Of a stretch of 40,182 nt of DNA, positions 25,134-34,011 are shown in pieces. This stretch comes from Anaerocolumna sp. (GTDB lineage: Bacteria > Bacillota > Clostridia > Lachnospirales > Lachnospiraceae). Where the stretch lies: positions 1-40,182 of the forward strand of contig JAQSXJ010000033.1 in assembly GCA_029256725.1 (NCBI GenBank), given 5' to 3'. Below the pieces are notes generated by a model. That model did not search any database. It saw only the letters and a program-made list of their open reading frames with translations, and was not told the DNA's origin. Position 1 is the first letter of the stretch, and each line of letters begins with the position of its first letter. A program made the position numbers and the translations under genes.

Positions 25134-25376
25134 AGTGCGCTAAGAGAGGATGAAAGCGTAAGGCAGTAAATTGAGAAGAAAGTAGAGTAGATTGTGAGAG
25201 CATTAGATGAGATGAAAGTAAACAGAGAAGGAAGTAGATTGTGAGAGTATTAAACTATGAGAAAAGTAAACTAAGAGAAAAGTAAACTGTGAAGGAGTAA
25301 ATTGAGAGAGCAGTAAACTAAGATAGCAGTGAATTGAGGGGGCAGTAAATTGAGATGGAGAGTAAATTAAGATGGG
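25134..25376 (+). repeat. Array of about fifteen 15-17-bp units running through the NRPS start codon
   Basis: The whole gap between the ABC and NRPS genes is a degenerate tandem array with consensus AGTAAAYTRAGAGRGC. Clear unit starts: 25134, 25165, 25186, 25233, 25249, 25265, 25281, 25296, 25312, 25328, 25344 and 25361. The unit at 25344 includes the NRPS start codon (25355) and the one at 25361 lies inside the coding sequence (residues S-K-L-R-W). The unit supplies G-rich tracts, and one of them (GAGGGGG, 25336-25342) serves as the NRPS ribosome binding site. Confidence 0.85.
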
Positions 25377-28300
25377 AAGATTATTTTAAATTAGCAGACA
25401 AGAAAGCATTAAATGAACTGGCAGAGACAAGCATATTGATAGACCATGCCAGAAGTACGGAACTGGAACCGGATATTGCAGAACGAAAAATAGAATGCAG
25501 CTTACCAAATCTTAGGACCGGGTTTGCAGCCTTTATGATTTTACTGTTCCAGTACACCAGACAGGATTGCATTACCTGCGGCTTGTATATGGAGAATGCC
25601 AGTGATGTCATATCCTTTTCAATGGAGGAGAGTGACCGGGTGTGGGAGGTGCAGGGGAGAGCTGAGACGCTGATTCATAATGCAGAAAAAGTTACGGCTA
25701 TCCTCTATCATCCCTTCCAGGGAGAGGTCTGGGTGGACTTTGCTTTTATTTTTAACGGCAAGAAGATAACCTTACTATATGATAAAAATATATGGGATGA
25801 GAGTTCCCTATTACGAATAGAGAGACATTACTGCAATATTGTCAGTTACATAGCGGGAGAAGACAATTGCAGGGTCTTGGATATTGATTTTACTACACTG
25901 GATGAAAAGAAGCTGATATTGCAGGAATTTAATATGTGTACTGCAGATTATCCAAAGAAGCAAACCGTTGTAACAATTTTCGAGGAACAGGTAGAAATGT
26001 CGCCGGATAATATTGCAGTTGTATATGAAAATGAAAGTATAACCTATGGTGAGCTAAATAACAGAGCAAATGCTGTAGCAGAAAAATTACGGGCAATGGG
26101 AGTTAAACCTTGTGATTTTGTAGCGATATTAGCGGAACGAAGTATAGAAATGATAATAGGTATCTATGGAATTGTTAAATCGGGAGGAGCCTATGTACCA
26201 ATCAATACTGAGTATCCTATGGATCGAATTCATTACATAATTAATGATTGTAAGCCTAAGGCTATATTGGCTTATCAGGCGGAAACAAGTGGCTTTGATG
26301 TTCCGGTGGTGAACTTGGGTGAGGATGAGTTTGTAAAGGGTAAAGTCCATAATCCTATACCGGTTAACAGGCCGGAGGATATTTTGTATGTTATCTATAC
26401 CTCCGGAACAACCGGTAATCCTAAAGGAGTTATGATTGAACATAGAAACCTGGTGCGCTTATTATTTAATAGTAAATTCCAGTTTGACTTTAGCCGCTAT
26501 GACGTTTGGACCATGTTTCACTCCTTCTGTTTTGACTTCTCAGTCTGGGAAATGTACGGTGCAACTTTGTATGGCGGGAAATTAGTAGTAGTTTCGAAGG
26601 AGGCAGCTAAGAACGGACAGCAGTTTCTTGATCTTATTGTAAAGGAAAAGGTTACGGTACTGAATCAGGTTCCCTCTTCTTTCTACAATTTAATGAGTAT
26701 CAACAGATGGGAGGAGAAAGACAGCATAAGGTATTTAATCTTCGGAGGTGAAGCACTGTCACCGAAACGGTTGAAACAATGGAAAACCACTCACCCCAAG
26801 GTAAAAATAGTAAATATGTATGGAATAACGGAAACAACCGTACATGTAACTTATAAAGAGATAGGTGACCTGGAAATTGAAAAAGGAATTAGTGATATCG
26901 GTGGAGCAATTCCTACCTTAGGTGTTTATATTATGAATCAGATGCATCTATGCGGCATTGGTGTACCGGGAGAATTATGCGTAGCGGGAGAAGGTTTGGC
27001 AAGAGGGTATCTGAATCTTCCTGAACTGACAAAAGAGAAATTTGTTCAAAATCCTTATGGGGAAGGAAGATTATACCGCTCAGGGGATCTTGCAAGATGG
27101 ATGCCGGACGGTAACATTGAATATTTGGGCCGTATTGATCAACAGGTTAAAATCAGAGGCTTTCGAATCGAACTGGGAGAAATTGAAACCGGGTTATGTA
27201 AGCATGAGGATATTAAACAGGTAGCAGTTGTCTTAAAGGAAATGGACGGTAAAAAGGCAATTACAGCATATATTACAGCCAGAAGGGAACTGTCTGTCGG
27301 AGAACTAAGAACATTTCTGAAAGATAAGCTGCCCTATTATATGATACCTGCCTATTATGTGCAATTAGACTGTATTCCTACAAACCATAATGGGAAGCTT
27401 GATAAAAAAGCCCTTCCAGACCCTGTTGGTAAAATGCAGACAGGCGCAGGATATCAGGCTCCTTCTACAAAAGAAGAGGAAACCCTGGTTGAAATATGGG
27501 AGGACCTCTTACAGGTTTCACAGGTAAGCCTCCTTGATAATTTCTTTGACTTAGGAGGGGATTCTCTGCTTGCGGTAATCGCCTGCACTAGGGCTAAGGA
27601 TAATGGAATTGATCTGGAAGTAACCGAAATGTTTCAAGGAGGCAGTATAAAGAAGATTCTTAATTCCAGAGGAGAAGCCATACACAATCAATTTGAGCTG
27701 GTTGAGAATCTGTATAATATGAAGGAACTGGAGAATCTAAAGGAAATAAAGGGAAAAGATGTTATAACGGAATACAAGCTCGGAGACTATAAATCAAAAG
27801 CAGAACTACCCGCAGTAGCCCAGAATGAAATTACCACCTACCTGCACAGGAGTTTGCCTCTATGTGCAGTCCTTGCAAATGACAATTATATTGGATGGTA
27901 TTATTCTAATTATATTCAGATCTTTTCCTATAGGGATGCTAAGGACTTCCTGGATATCAATTATTTGGAACCAAGAGATTCTTTTGTAGAGATTGCAGAT
28001 GTCATCTGCCTCGGATATCATTTGCTGCAGGGGGTCGAAAGCATCGTTGATTTTATAAAGGAAAAAATACAGTTAGGATATTACCTTATCCTTAATTTAG
28101 ATGAATATGAATTAAGCAACAAACATGATTATAGGAGAAATCATTATGTACATGCTTCTATTGTTTATGGATATGATGATGAGACCAGGCAGGTAAAAGG
28201 TGTTGGTTTTGACAAATCCAGATTATTTACCGATTTATTATTTGATTATGATGAGCTGAATAATGCCTATACCAGCAGTAAGAGACATTACTTAAATTAT

Positions 28301-28855
28301 GCGCCGTGGTGTGCCTGGTCAGCGGTGCAATTAATTAAATTAAAATCCCCAGAACGGCAATTTCCGTTTTCCAACCGTAAATTCATGGAGGATTTATATG
28401 GCTACCTACACAGTGAACCAGACGAATACCGTTTATATAATTTTGAATATGATGTAAACCGGGTTACTTTTGGTATGGAGGTTTATGAGACATTAGTAAA
28501 AGAACTTCATAATATCTTACGTGGTGAATTTCATGTGGACTACCGGGCACTGCATTTGTTGGCAGAACATAAGAAATGCTTATATGTCAGGCTGAACTAT
28601 GTTATTGAAAAAAATGATTTAGGCTCTGAATTAATAAAGAAGAAGGAAGAGTTTTATCAGCTGGTTTTAAAGTTTGATGAGCTGCGAAAGCAATTTCTGG
28701 GTCAAGTTTTTCAAGAGTTTAATTTACAGGAATTATCAAATGAGCAAAAGAGGGTAATTGAAAACGTTTCAAATGAAATAATGCTATTAAAAGATGTGGA
28801 ATATAAACTTCTGAATGAAATATATGAATTGCTTAATAGAAAGTTTGGAGGGTGA
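25355..28855 (+). CDS. NRPS: C-domain remnant, A (threonine), T, C-terminal BtrH-like domain
   Basis: 1166 aa. Residues 1-205 resemble only the C-terminal lobe of a condensation domain (ILLFQYT, FNGKKITLLYDKNIWDE) and lack HHxxxDG, so condensation is not expected. The A domain (about 210-690) has YTSGTTGNPKGV near 347, RSGDLARW and K681. Aligned to GrsA, its pocket reads D-F-W-N-I-G-M-V-H-K, the canonical threonine code. The T domain has S737 in LGGDSLL. Residues 815-1166 form a third BtrH-like domain with C837, H933 and D953; no thioesterase follows. The simplest reading is that threonine is loaded on the T domain and the fused papain-like domain makes or releases the amide or ester. Start ATG is inside a repeat array. 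Confidence 0.88.
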   Translation: MESKLRWEDYFKLADKKALNELAETSILIDHARSTELEPDIAERKIECSLPNLRTGFAAFMILLFQYTRQDCITCGLYMENASDVISFSMEESDRVWEVQGRAETLIHNAEKVTAILYHPFQGEVWVDFAFIFNGKKITLLYDKNIWDESSLLRIERHYCNIVSYIAGEDNCRVLDIDFTTLDEKKLILQEFNMCTADYPKKQTVVTIFEEQVEMSPDNIAVVYENESITYGELNNRANAVAEKLRAMGVKPCDFVAILAERSIEMIIGIYGIVKSGGAYVPINTEYPMDRIHYIINDCKPKAILAYQAETSGFDVPVVNLGEDEFVKGKVHNPIPVNRPEDILYVIYTSGTTGNPKGVMIEHRNLVRLLFNSKFQFDFSRYDVWTMFHSFCFDFSVWEMYGATLYGGKLVVVSKEAAKNGQQFLDLIVKEKVTVLNQVPSSFYNLMSINRWEEKDSIRYLIFGGEALSPKRLKQWKTTHPKVKIVNMYGITETTVHVTYKEIGDLEIEKGISDIGGAIPTLGVYIMNQMHLCGIGVPGELCVAGEGLARGYLNLPELTKEKFVQNPYGEGRLYRSGDLARWMPDGNIEYLGRIDQQVKIRGFRIELGEIETGLCKHEDIKQVAVVLKEMDGKKAITAYITARRELSVGELRTFLKDKLPYYMIPAYYVQLDCIPTNHNGKLDKKALPDPVGKMQTGAGYQAPSTKEEETLVEIWEDLLQVSQVSLLDNFFDLGGDSLLAVIACTRAKDNGIDLEVTEMFQGGSIKKILNSRGEAIHNQFELVENLYNMKELENLKEIKGKDVITEYKLGDYKSKAELPAVAQNEITTYLHRSLPLCAVLANDNYIGWYYSNYIQIFSYRDAKDFLDINYLEPRDSFVEIADVICLGYHLLQGVESIVDFIKEKIQLGYYLILNLDEYELSNKHDYRRNHYVHASIVYGYDDETRQVKGVGFDKSRLFTDLLFDYDELNNAYTSSKRHYLNYAPWCAWSAVQLIKLKSPERQFPFSNRKFMEDLYGYLHSEPDEYRLYNFEYDVNRVTFGMEVYETLVKELHNILRGEFHVDYRALHLLAEHKKCLYVRLNYVIEKNDLGSELIKKKEEFYQLVLKFDELRKQFLGQVFQEFNLQELSNEQKRVIENVSNEIMLLKDVEYKLLNEIYELLNRKFGG

Positions 28856-28859
28856 GGCT

Positions 28860-29936
28860 TTGAGAAAGTATAGTTTTGTAATTCCGACCTATCAAAATAA
28901 AAACCTGGTTATCAATACCTTAAGGGCGCTGGATTATATAGAAACCACTGAAGCGATATCCTATGAAGTAATAATTGTTGATGATGGCTCTCTGGATGAT
29001 ACTTTTCAATCTATTATATCGGAACGTAAGAGATATCCTTTTATCTATACATATTTGCCAAGAAATGAGAATTCTTCCAGAGCAAGAGCAAGGAATTATG
29101 GGCTTAAAAATATAACCGGTGATATTGTAGTTTTTATTGACGGAGATATTCTTGTCAGACCAGATTATTTGATAGATCTGGATCGTTTTTTTGAACAAAG
29201 CAGTGATATGGCGGTGGTAGGTATGCGACTGCTGCTTAACCAACCAATTGATGAGCAAATAGTAATGGATAGATCAATATTTGATAAAAACATCTTAAGC
29301 TCTTATCAAACAGGAGTTGATTTTAGACATCAGATATTTGAAAATCTCTCCTATAATGCTGAAAGTATGAAGGTGCCCTTTCTATTTGCATTGACCTGCA
29401 ATCTGGCTGTGCCTAAGAAATGGATTGATTTAACAGAGGGCTTTGATGAAGAACTTAAAAAATGGGGGATTGAGGATATTGAGTTCGTATACCGCATGTA
29501 CCAAAAAGGTATGAAGATTGCAATTAATACCAAAGGAACAGTTATTCATCAGTTTCATGGCTCCAAAGAAGAAGATACCGTAGAAAAAGATAAAATTGAG
29601 GAGGTAGACTACAATACCTCCGTATTTATAAAAAAACATCCCGGTTTTCTTGGTTTATCAGACCAGGAGATTTATGAGTTATTCCGGAGTATCGCCCATA
29701 ATTACAAAAAGTTAGAAGTGGATAACACTATAATATCAATAGAGTTATGCTATGACGATAAAGATAAGTATGAAATGGTAAAAGCAGAAATCAAGAAATA
29801 TGCAGAGGATGAATCAATCAAGCTATCTGTATATGACTATGTAGAAAATTCAGACTTAGATATTTTTATTCAATTAATGCCCAATGTAAAAGCGAAAATA
29901 CTATATTTCCCTAAAACCATTGATTTCTATAGATAG
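28860..29936 (+). CDS. Family 2 glycosyltransferase (GT-A fold, with 7C-type C-terminal motif)
   Basis: 358 aa from a TTG at 28860, set by GGAGG 8 nt before it; an upstream ATG at 28815 lies inside the NRPS gene. GT-A motifs: FVIPTYQNKNLVINT, IIVDDGS, metal-binding VFIDGDILV and a KWGIEDIEFVYRMY segment like the Glyco_transf_7C motif that binds the acceptor and includes the catalytic base. There is no TM helix, so it acts in the cytosol on a sugar nucleotide. As last gene of the operon, 4 bp after the NRPS, it probably glycosylates the product or its precursor. The C-terminal 90 residues are a separate small domain of unknown role. Confidence 0.85.
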   Translation: MRKYSFVIPTYQNKNLVINTLRALDYIETTEAISYEVIIVDDGSLDDTFQSIISERKRYPFIYTYLPRNENSSRARARNYGLKNITGDIVVFIDGDILVRPDYLIDLDRFFEQSSDMAVVGMRLLLNQPIDEQIVMDRSIFDKNILSSYQTGVDFRHQIFENLSYNAESMKVPFLFALTCNLAVPKKWIDLTEGFDEELKKWGIEDIEFVYRMYQKGMKIAINTKGTVIHQFHGSKEEDTVEKDKIEEVDYNTSVFIKKHPGFLGLSDQEIYELFRSIAHNYKKLEVDNTIISIELCYDDKDKYEMVKAEIKKYAEDESIKLSVYDYVENSDLDIFIQLMPNVKAKILYFPKTIDFYR

Positions 29937-29971
29937 CTAAGGGAAGGGAAGCGGAAGCAATTATGTATGAA

Positions 29972-30044
29972 GGGGCACTTTCCTGGAAGATGAATAACAT
30001 CGAATCATTTAATCAGACCACCAGGTGAAAGAGCCCCATTTTTC
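29972..30044 (+). terminator. Terminator of the biosynthetic operon
   Basis: GGGGC-A-CTTTC-CTGG (29972-29985) pairs with CCAGG-TGAAAG-A-GCCCC (30021-30037) across a 35-nt loop, followed by a T-run (ATTTTTC). The large loop is unusual, but the G+C arms and U-tract fit. It lies between convergent genes. Confidence 0.65.
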
Positions 30045-30058
30045 ATATATGAAAGATT

Positions 30059-31735
30059 TTATTTCGTAAACTTTATATTATCTAAAGAGATATTATCAGA
30101 GCTTGATCCTATAAATAATATCATATTCCTTACGGTACTGTCATTCGAATCGGCAGCTATCGTTTTGAAATTAGGACTATCCTCAACAGAAATAGTCAGG
30201 GTTGCTTTATATGTACCATCTGATTGTGCTGTAAAATTATTTGTACTGACACGTACTGCTCTTGCTGGATTTGCCCATCCGTGAGTGTTGCTTTGCGGAA
30301 TTGCAGCTATTGATACATTGGTTGGTGAGGGAGATATAACATCCATTGTTAGTTTGGTTAACCCATATATATTGATAGACTGCCCCCAGATATCAGCTGA
30401 AATACGTGCGTTTGCCCAAAAGTTACCTTCTGATAAATCATTGCTGCCATAGGTATTCAGTCCTTTAAGTTCTAAAGCTTTATTCGTATTTTGTATCATA
30501 ATTGAAGTAATAGGGCTATCTGCGTTAATACCAAAGCCTTGTGTAGTACCATCGTTAAAGTCCCAGAAACCGGATGAAAAATCTAAGGGCGGTTGGGGCT
30601 TATTTGGTATTGGATCTTCCGGTGTGGCATAATAAATTCCCTTAATACGGGCACGTACATATTGGCCTGAGGTAGTCAATTCACCTTCTGACCATGCTTT
30701 ATCAGATCCAGGATCGAAACTTGTAGTACTATTTAATGCAGAGGCTACTTCGTTTTTGTTACAGAGTGAAAAATTACACCAGCTTATGTTATTCGCATTA
30801 AGAAAATCTAACCATGCATCAGCTTTGGCTAAATAGGGTCCTGTAGTACCTGTGGAAAGGCTGGTTCCCCATTCAGTAGCAAATACTCCAACACCATGTT
30901 TCAGAGCATATCTTACATTGCTCATGGCATTGTTTCTATCTGTATCTACATTGGAGAACGGATTTGTACCGCTGTAAAAATGCACAGAGTACATTGTATT
31001 TTTATCAGCAATTGGATTATCTGCGGCCAAATCTGGTCTTTGACTCCAGAAAGGGGAGCCTACAATGATAAGATTTTCATTGCCTTTGTTTCTTAATAAT
31101 TGCACGATAGGAGCTGCATAAGCTTTTACCTGAGCCCATCCGGCAGCATCATTTGATACTCCTCCATTTTCGCCATTAGGTTCATTGCATAATTCATAAA
31201 TGATGTTTTTATTATTTGGGTATAAATTAGAGATTTCATTGAAGAATCCTTGTGCTCCTGAATAGATACTATCGTTTGGATTTCCTGGATTAATCATATG
31301 CCAGTCTACAATTACATACAGATTATTTGCAATGGCATAGTCTATTCCTTTTATAACGGACTGTTTAACGGATGGATTGGTTGCATACCCATCTTCCCCT
31401 ACATACATTGCAAGACGTATTACATTTGCACTCCAGTCAGTGGAAAGAGCTGAAAAAGCATTATTATTAATAACCTCAGGGAACCACTGTAACCCATGGG
31501 TACTCATACCTCTTAACTGAATCGGATTCCCATCTTCACCGCAGAGTGTCTTTATGCCGTTTTTATCAAGTACCTGTAATTTTCCTCCGACAGAAGGTTT
31601 TTTCACATCAGAATTACCAATTAAATGAGTATAATCTGAGGAAGCTGCTGTTACGGTTGCTTTTGGTATAATAGATATGACCATAGCAATTATTACAGCA
31701 AGAGAAATCAACGTTCTTTTTACCTTTTTAACCAT
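30059..31735 (-). CDS. Secreted GH5 endoglucanase with CBM17/28-type module
   Basis: 558 aa with RBS AAGGAGAG. Signal peptide about 1-30 (ending ATVTA). The GH5 subfamily-2-like barrel (about 50-345) has acid/base E185 in ELCNEPNG and nucleophile E288 in FATEWG, plus IRLAMYV and VIVDWH, typical of clostridial cellulases. A short linker (PIPNKPQPP) leads to a C-terminal beta-sandwich (about 385-558; [18 protein letters not shown]) that matches CBM17/28, which binds amorphous cellulose. It should cut beta-1,4-glucan outside the cell as a free enzyme; no dockerin is present. It is monocistronic and transcribed away from the iron-sulfur gene. Confidence 0.94.
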   Translation of the reverse strand: MVKKVKRTLISLAVIIAMVISIIPKATVTAASSDYTHLIGNSDVKKPSVGGKLQVLDKNGIKTLCGEDGNPIQLRGMSTHGLQWFPEVINNNAFSALSTDWSANVIRLAMYVGEDGYATNPSVKQSVIKGIDYAIANNLYVIVDWHMINPGNPNDSIYSGAQGFFNEISNLYPNNKNIIYELCNEPNGENGGVSNDAAGWAQVKAYAAPIVQLLRNKGNENLIIVGSPFWSQRPDLAADNPIADKNTMYSVHFYSGTNPFSNVDTDRNNAMSNVRYALKHGVGVFATEWGTSLSTGTTGPYLAKADAWLDFLNANNISWCNFSLCNKNEVASALNSTTSFDPGSDKAWSEGELTTSGQYVRARIKGIYYATPEDPIPNKPQPPLDFSSGFWDFNDGTTQGFGINADSPITSIMIQNTNKALELKGLNTYGSNDLSEGNFWANARISADIWGQSINIYGLTKLTMDVISPSPTNVSIAAIPQSNTHGWANPARAVRVSTNNFTAQSDGTYKATLTISVEDSPNFKTIAADSNDSTVRNMILFIGSSSDNISLDNIKFTK

Positions 31736-32324
31736 AATACTCTCCTTTTCTGTGCGTTACTCGTTTGTTTGCGCGGTGTCAAATTCCATTTATTTCTAAT
31801 ACGCCATAATATTACAGCTAAAAATTTTTGATGTAAAGTAAAAATTTGCTTACAAAAATGTGAATAATTTAACAAAAGTGTTATCTGATTTATAAAAGTC
31901 AGAACATATTTTTGAAAAAACAGAAAAAAATTTACAAAATAACGACTTTTTTTCTACATGATTTATTTGGATTATAGCTCTTAAAATACTTTTAAAGTCG
32001 TATTTTTTATAGGAAAAATAAGGATTTATACTCACGAAGACTTGTTTTATTTGGTTGTGAATCTTTTGTCAGTATATTTTGAATTATATAGGAGTTTCTG
32101 AATGGGGAAAATACAAAAATTAACATGCATTAAAAAGGGATATGATTTGACAAAATATAGAGAGTTTAGGTTTGTTTAAGTTGAGCTAAACAGAAAATGT
32201 AAAATATTTCTATGTATTAGTTTGGAAATATAGTATAATATAAAAAATCCTATTTCATAAAATTATTCCATATGGAAAGAAAGTTGTATCGTAAAGGGTA
32301 TGCTTTTATTTGACTACATAGTAG
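31736..32324. other. Long AT-rich divergent intergenic region
   Basis: Very AT-rich gap between the divergent cellulase and iron-sulfur genes. A strong -10 box TATAAT (32234-32239) is present without a clear -35 box; TTGACA at 32147-32152 has no -10 box at the right distance. I see no gene, cre site or riboswitch that I can support here. Confidence 0.4.
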
Positions 32325-32338
32325 AAAGGAGTTTCATC

Positions 32339-32427
32339 ATGAAGGAAAGAAACGGGAAGGAATGAAGGAAACGAGAAGGAATAGAAGAAAGAAACAGAAA
32401 ATACCAATTCTAAAATATAAAAGCTAA
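32339..32427 (+). CDS. Two coupled mini-ORFs in the leader of the iron-sulfur gene
   Basis: AAAGGAG (32325-32331) lies 7 nt before an ATG that opens an 8-codon frame (32339-32365). Its TGA overlaps a second ATG (ATGA), which opens a 21-aa, strongly basic frame (32362-32427; MKETRRNRRKKQK, then IPILKYKS). Both lie in purine-rich repetitive DNA, so the frames may be accidental, but the ribosome binding site is excellent. They could be leader peptides. Low confidence as genes. Confidence 0.25.
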
Positions 32428-32480
32428 TATGTAAATGCTAATATAAAAGCTTAGATATAAAAACTAAGATATATAAAAGT
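32339..32480 (+). repeat. Degenerate purine-rich repeats before the iron-sulfur gene
   Basis: Two irregular arrays. One is ATGAAGGAAA...GAAGGA-type units of 19-23 bp (32339-32395). The other is roughly 14-bp units of the form ATATAAAAGCTAAT (from 32415, 32429, 32443 onward, decaying by about 32500). They resemble in style the arrays at 21374 and 25134. Confidence 0.55.
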
Positions 32481-32553
32481 GAAGATAACAAAAGTCATAA
32501 TTGAATATAAGCGTTATAAGTCTATAAAAACTTGAAATTAGGAAGGTAGGATT

Positions 32554-33834
32554 ATGGGACACATTACCAGTAAAGATGCCTATAAGAACTTAGAAGAGAG
32601 AATCAATTGGTTTACACAAGGGGCTCCGCCAACAGAGAGTCTGTATAAAATTCTGCAAGTTCTATATACAGAAAAGGAAGCCAAGTGGGTCGCACGCTTG
32701 CCAGTTCGTCCATTTACAGCAAAAAAAGCGGCAAAAATCTGGAATACCAGCGAAGGAAAAGCGGAAGCTTTTTTAGAACATCTTTGTGAGAAGGCGTTAC
32801 TAGTGGATTCCTTTTATGGAGGTGTACGCCAATTTGTAATGCCGCCGCCAATGGCAGGGTTTATTGAATTTGCATTGATGCGTACAAGAGGAGATATTGA
32901 TCAAAAGTATTTAAGTGAATTGTATTATCAATATATGAATGTAGAGGAAGACTTTGTGAAGGATTTATTCTTTGCAACAGAGACTCATCTTGGAAGAGTT
33001 TATGTGCAGGAGCCGGTTTTGACGAATGATAACACAATTCATATTTTGGATTATGAAAGAGCAAGTCATATTATAGAGGATGCAAGTCATATAGGTCTTG
33101 GAACCTGTTATTGCAGACATAAGATGTTGCATGCAGGCCACCCCTGTGAAATTGATGCACCCTTGGATGTCTGTCTTACCTTTGGAAATGTAGCCCGTTC
33201 TCTTGCAGAGAATGGTAAGCATGCAAGATTAATTGATAAGAAAGAGGCAATGGATGTATTAGAGCGTTCATATGAAGCTAATCTGGTGCAGATTGGTGAA
33301 AATGTTCGTGAAACCCCGGCATTTATATGTAATTGCTGCGGCTGCTGTTGCGAAGCCTTGCAAGCAGCACGAAAATTCAGCCCAATGCAGCCAGTGGCTA
33401 CGACTAACTATATACCTAAGATTTCGAAAGAGTGTGTGGGCTGTGGTAAATGTGAAAAGATATGTCCGGTATTAGCAATTTCCATGACAAACAACAAAGA
33501 AGACAAGAAGGTTGCGGAGGTAGATAAGGAGGTATGCCTTGGTTGCGGTGTCTGTGTACGAAGTTGTCCTAAAAATGCCATTGAATTAGTGCAAAGAGAA
33601 GTTCGAGTCATTACACCGGTAAATAGTACCCATAGATTTGTATTACAAGCAATAGAGAAAGGCACCCTCCAGAATCTTGTATTTGATAACCAGGCATTTG
33701 CCAATCATCGTGCGATGGCAGCAGTATTTGGCGTTATCTTCAAATTATCGCCTTTAAAGCAAATGATGGCTAGCAAACAGTTTAAATCCATATATTTGGA
33801 TAAATTGTTGTCTAAAAAAATTGATAAAAAGTAA
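32554..33834 (+). CDS. Bis-4Fe-4S ferredoxin-domain protein of unknown function
   Basis: 426 aa with RBS AGGAAGG. The N-terminal about 150 residues look helical, with a possible winged helix (AKKAAKIWNTSEGKAEAFLEHL). A Cys/His-rich middle follows: CYCRHKMLHAGHPC and CNCCGCCC (about 195-270). A two-cluster ferredoxin domain (about 290-350) has CVGCGKCEKICP and CLGCGVCVRSCP, each enough for one 4Fe-4S cluster. The C-terminus is basic and helical. The middle Cys motifs could bind another cluster or a metal. Such proteins occur in anaerobes as electron carriers for uncharacterised redox enzymes; no partner is encoded next to it. Cytosolic, no TM segment. Confidence 0.75.
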   Translation: MGHITSKDAYKNLEERINWFTQGAPPTESLYKILQVLYTEKEAKWVARLPVRPFTAKKAAKIWNTSEGKAEAFLEHLCEKALLVDSFYGGVRQFVMPPPMAGFIEFALMRTRGDIDQKYLSELYYQYMNVEEDFVKDLFFATETHLGRVYVQEPVLTNDNTIHILDYERASHIIEDASHIGLGTCYCRHKMLHAGHPCEIDAPLDVCLTFGNVARSLAENGKHARLIDKKEAMDVLERSYEANLVQIGENVRETPAFICNCCGCCCEALQAARKFSPMQPVATTNYIPKISKECVGCGKCEKICPVLAISMTNNKEDKKVAEVDKEVCLGCGVCVRSCPKNAIELVQREVRVITPVNSTHRFVLQAIEKGTLQNLVFDNQAFANHRAMAAVFGVIFKLSPLKQMMASKQFKSIYLDKLLSKKIDKK

Positions 33835-33896
33835 TAAAATGGCGGCAGTTAGTAGTTAAATAATGGGATATATAATAATGAAATGTATAAAAATGA

Positions 33897-33928
33897 GGAC
33901 ATGAGAGGAAACTTTCATGTCCTTTTTT
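33897..33928 (+). terminator. Terminator after the iron-sulfur gene
   Basis: GGACATGA (33897-33904), 10-nt loop, TCATGTCC (33915-33922), then six T. It is a textbook Rho-independent terminator. It lies within what would be the 5' end of the longest reading of the next gene and so argues for a later start there. Confidence 0.9.
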
Positions 33929-34011
33929 GTTCGATAAATATAGAGGGTTCTTCATATTTTAGGCTAGGAAACTTATCTTATTGGCATAATCTCAAGAAAA
34001 GGTTGGAAGAA

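Noticed and set aside
25134..25376. Repeat protein encoded by the 16-bp array
   Set aside because: The unit is not a multiple of three and stops occur in every frame.
33883..34011. Longer N-terminus of the sigma factor from 33883
   Set aside because: This stretch contains a perfect Rho-independent terminator (33897-33928) and its translation has no sigma-factor similarity; the TTG at 34012 with an RBS fits region 2 better.
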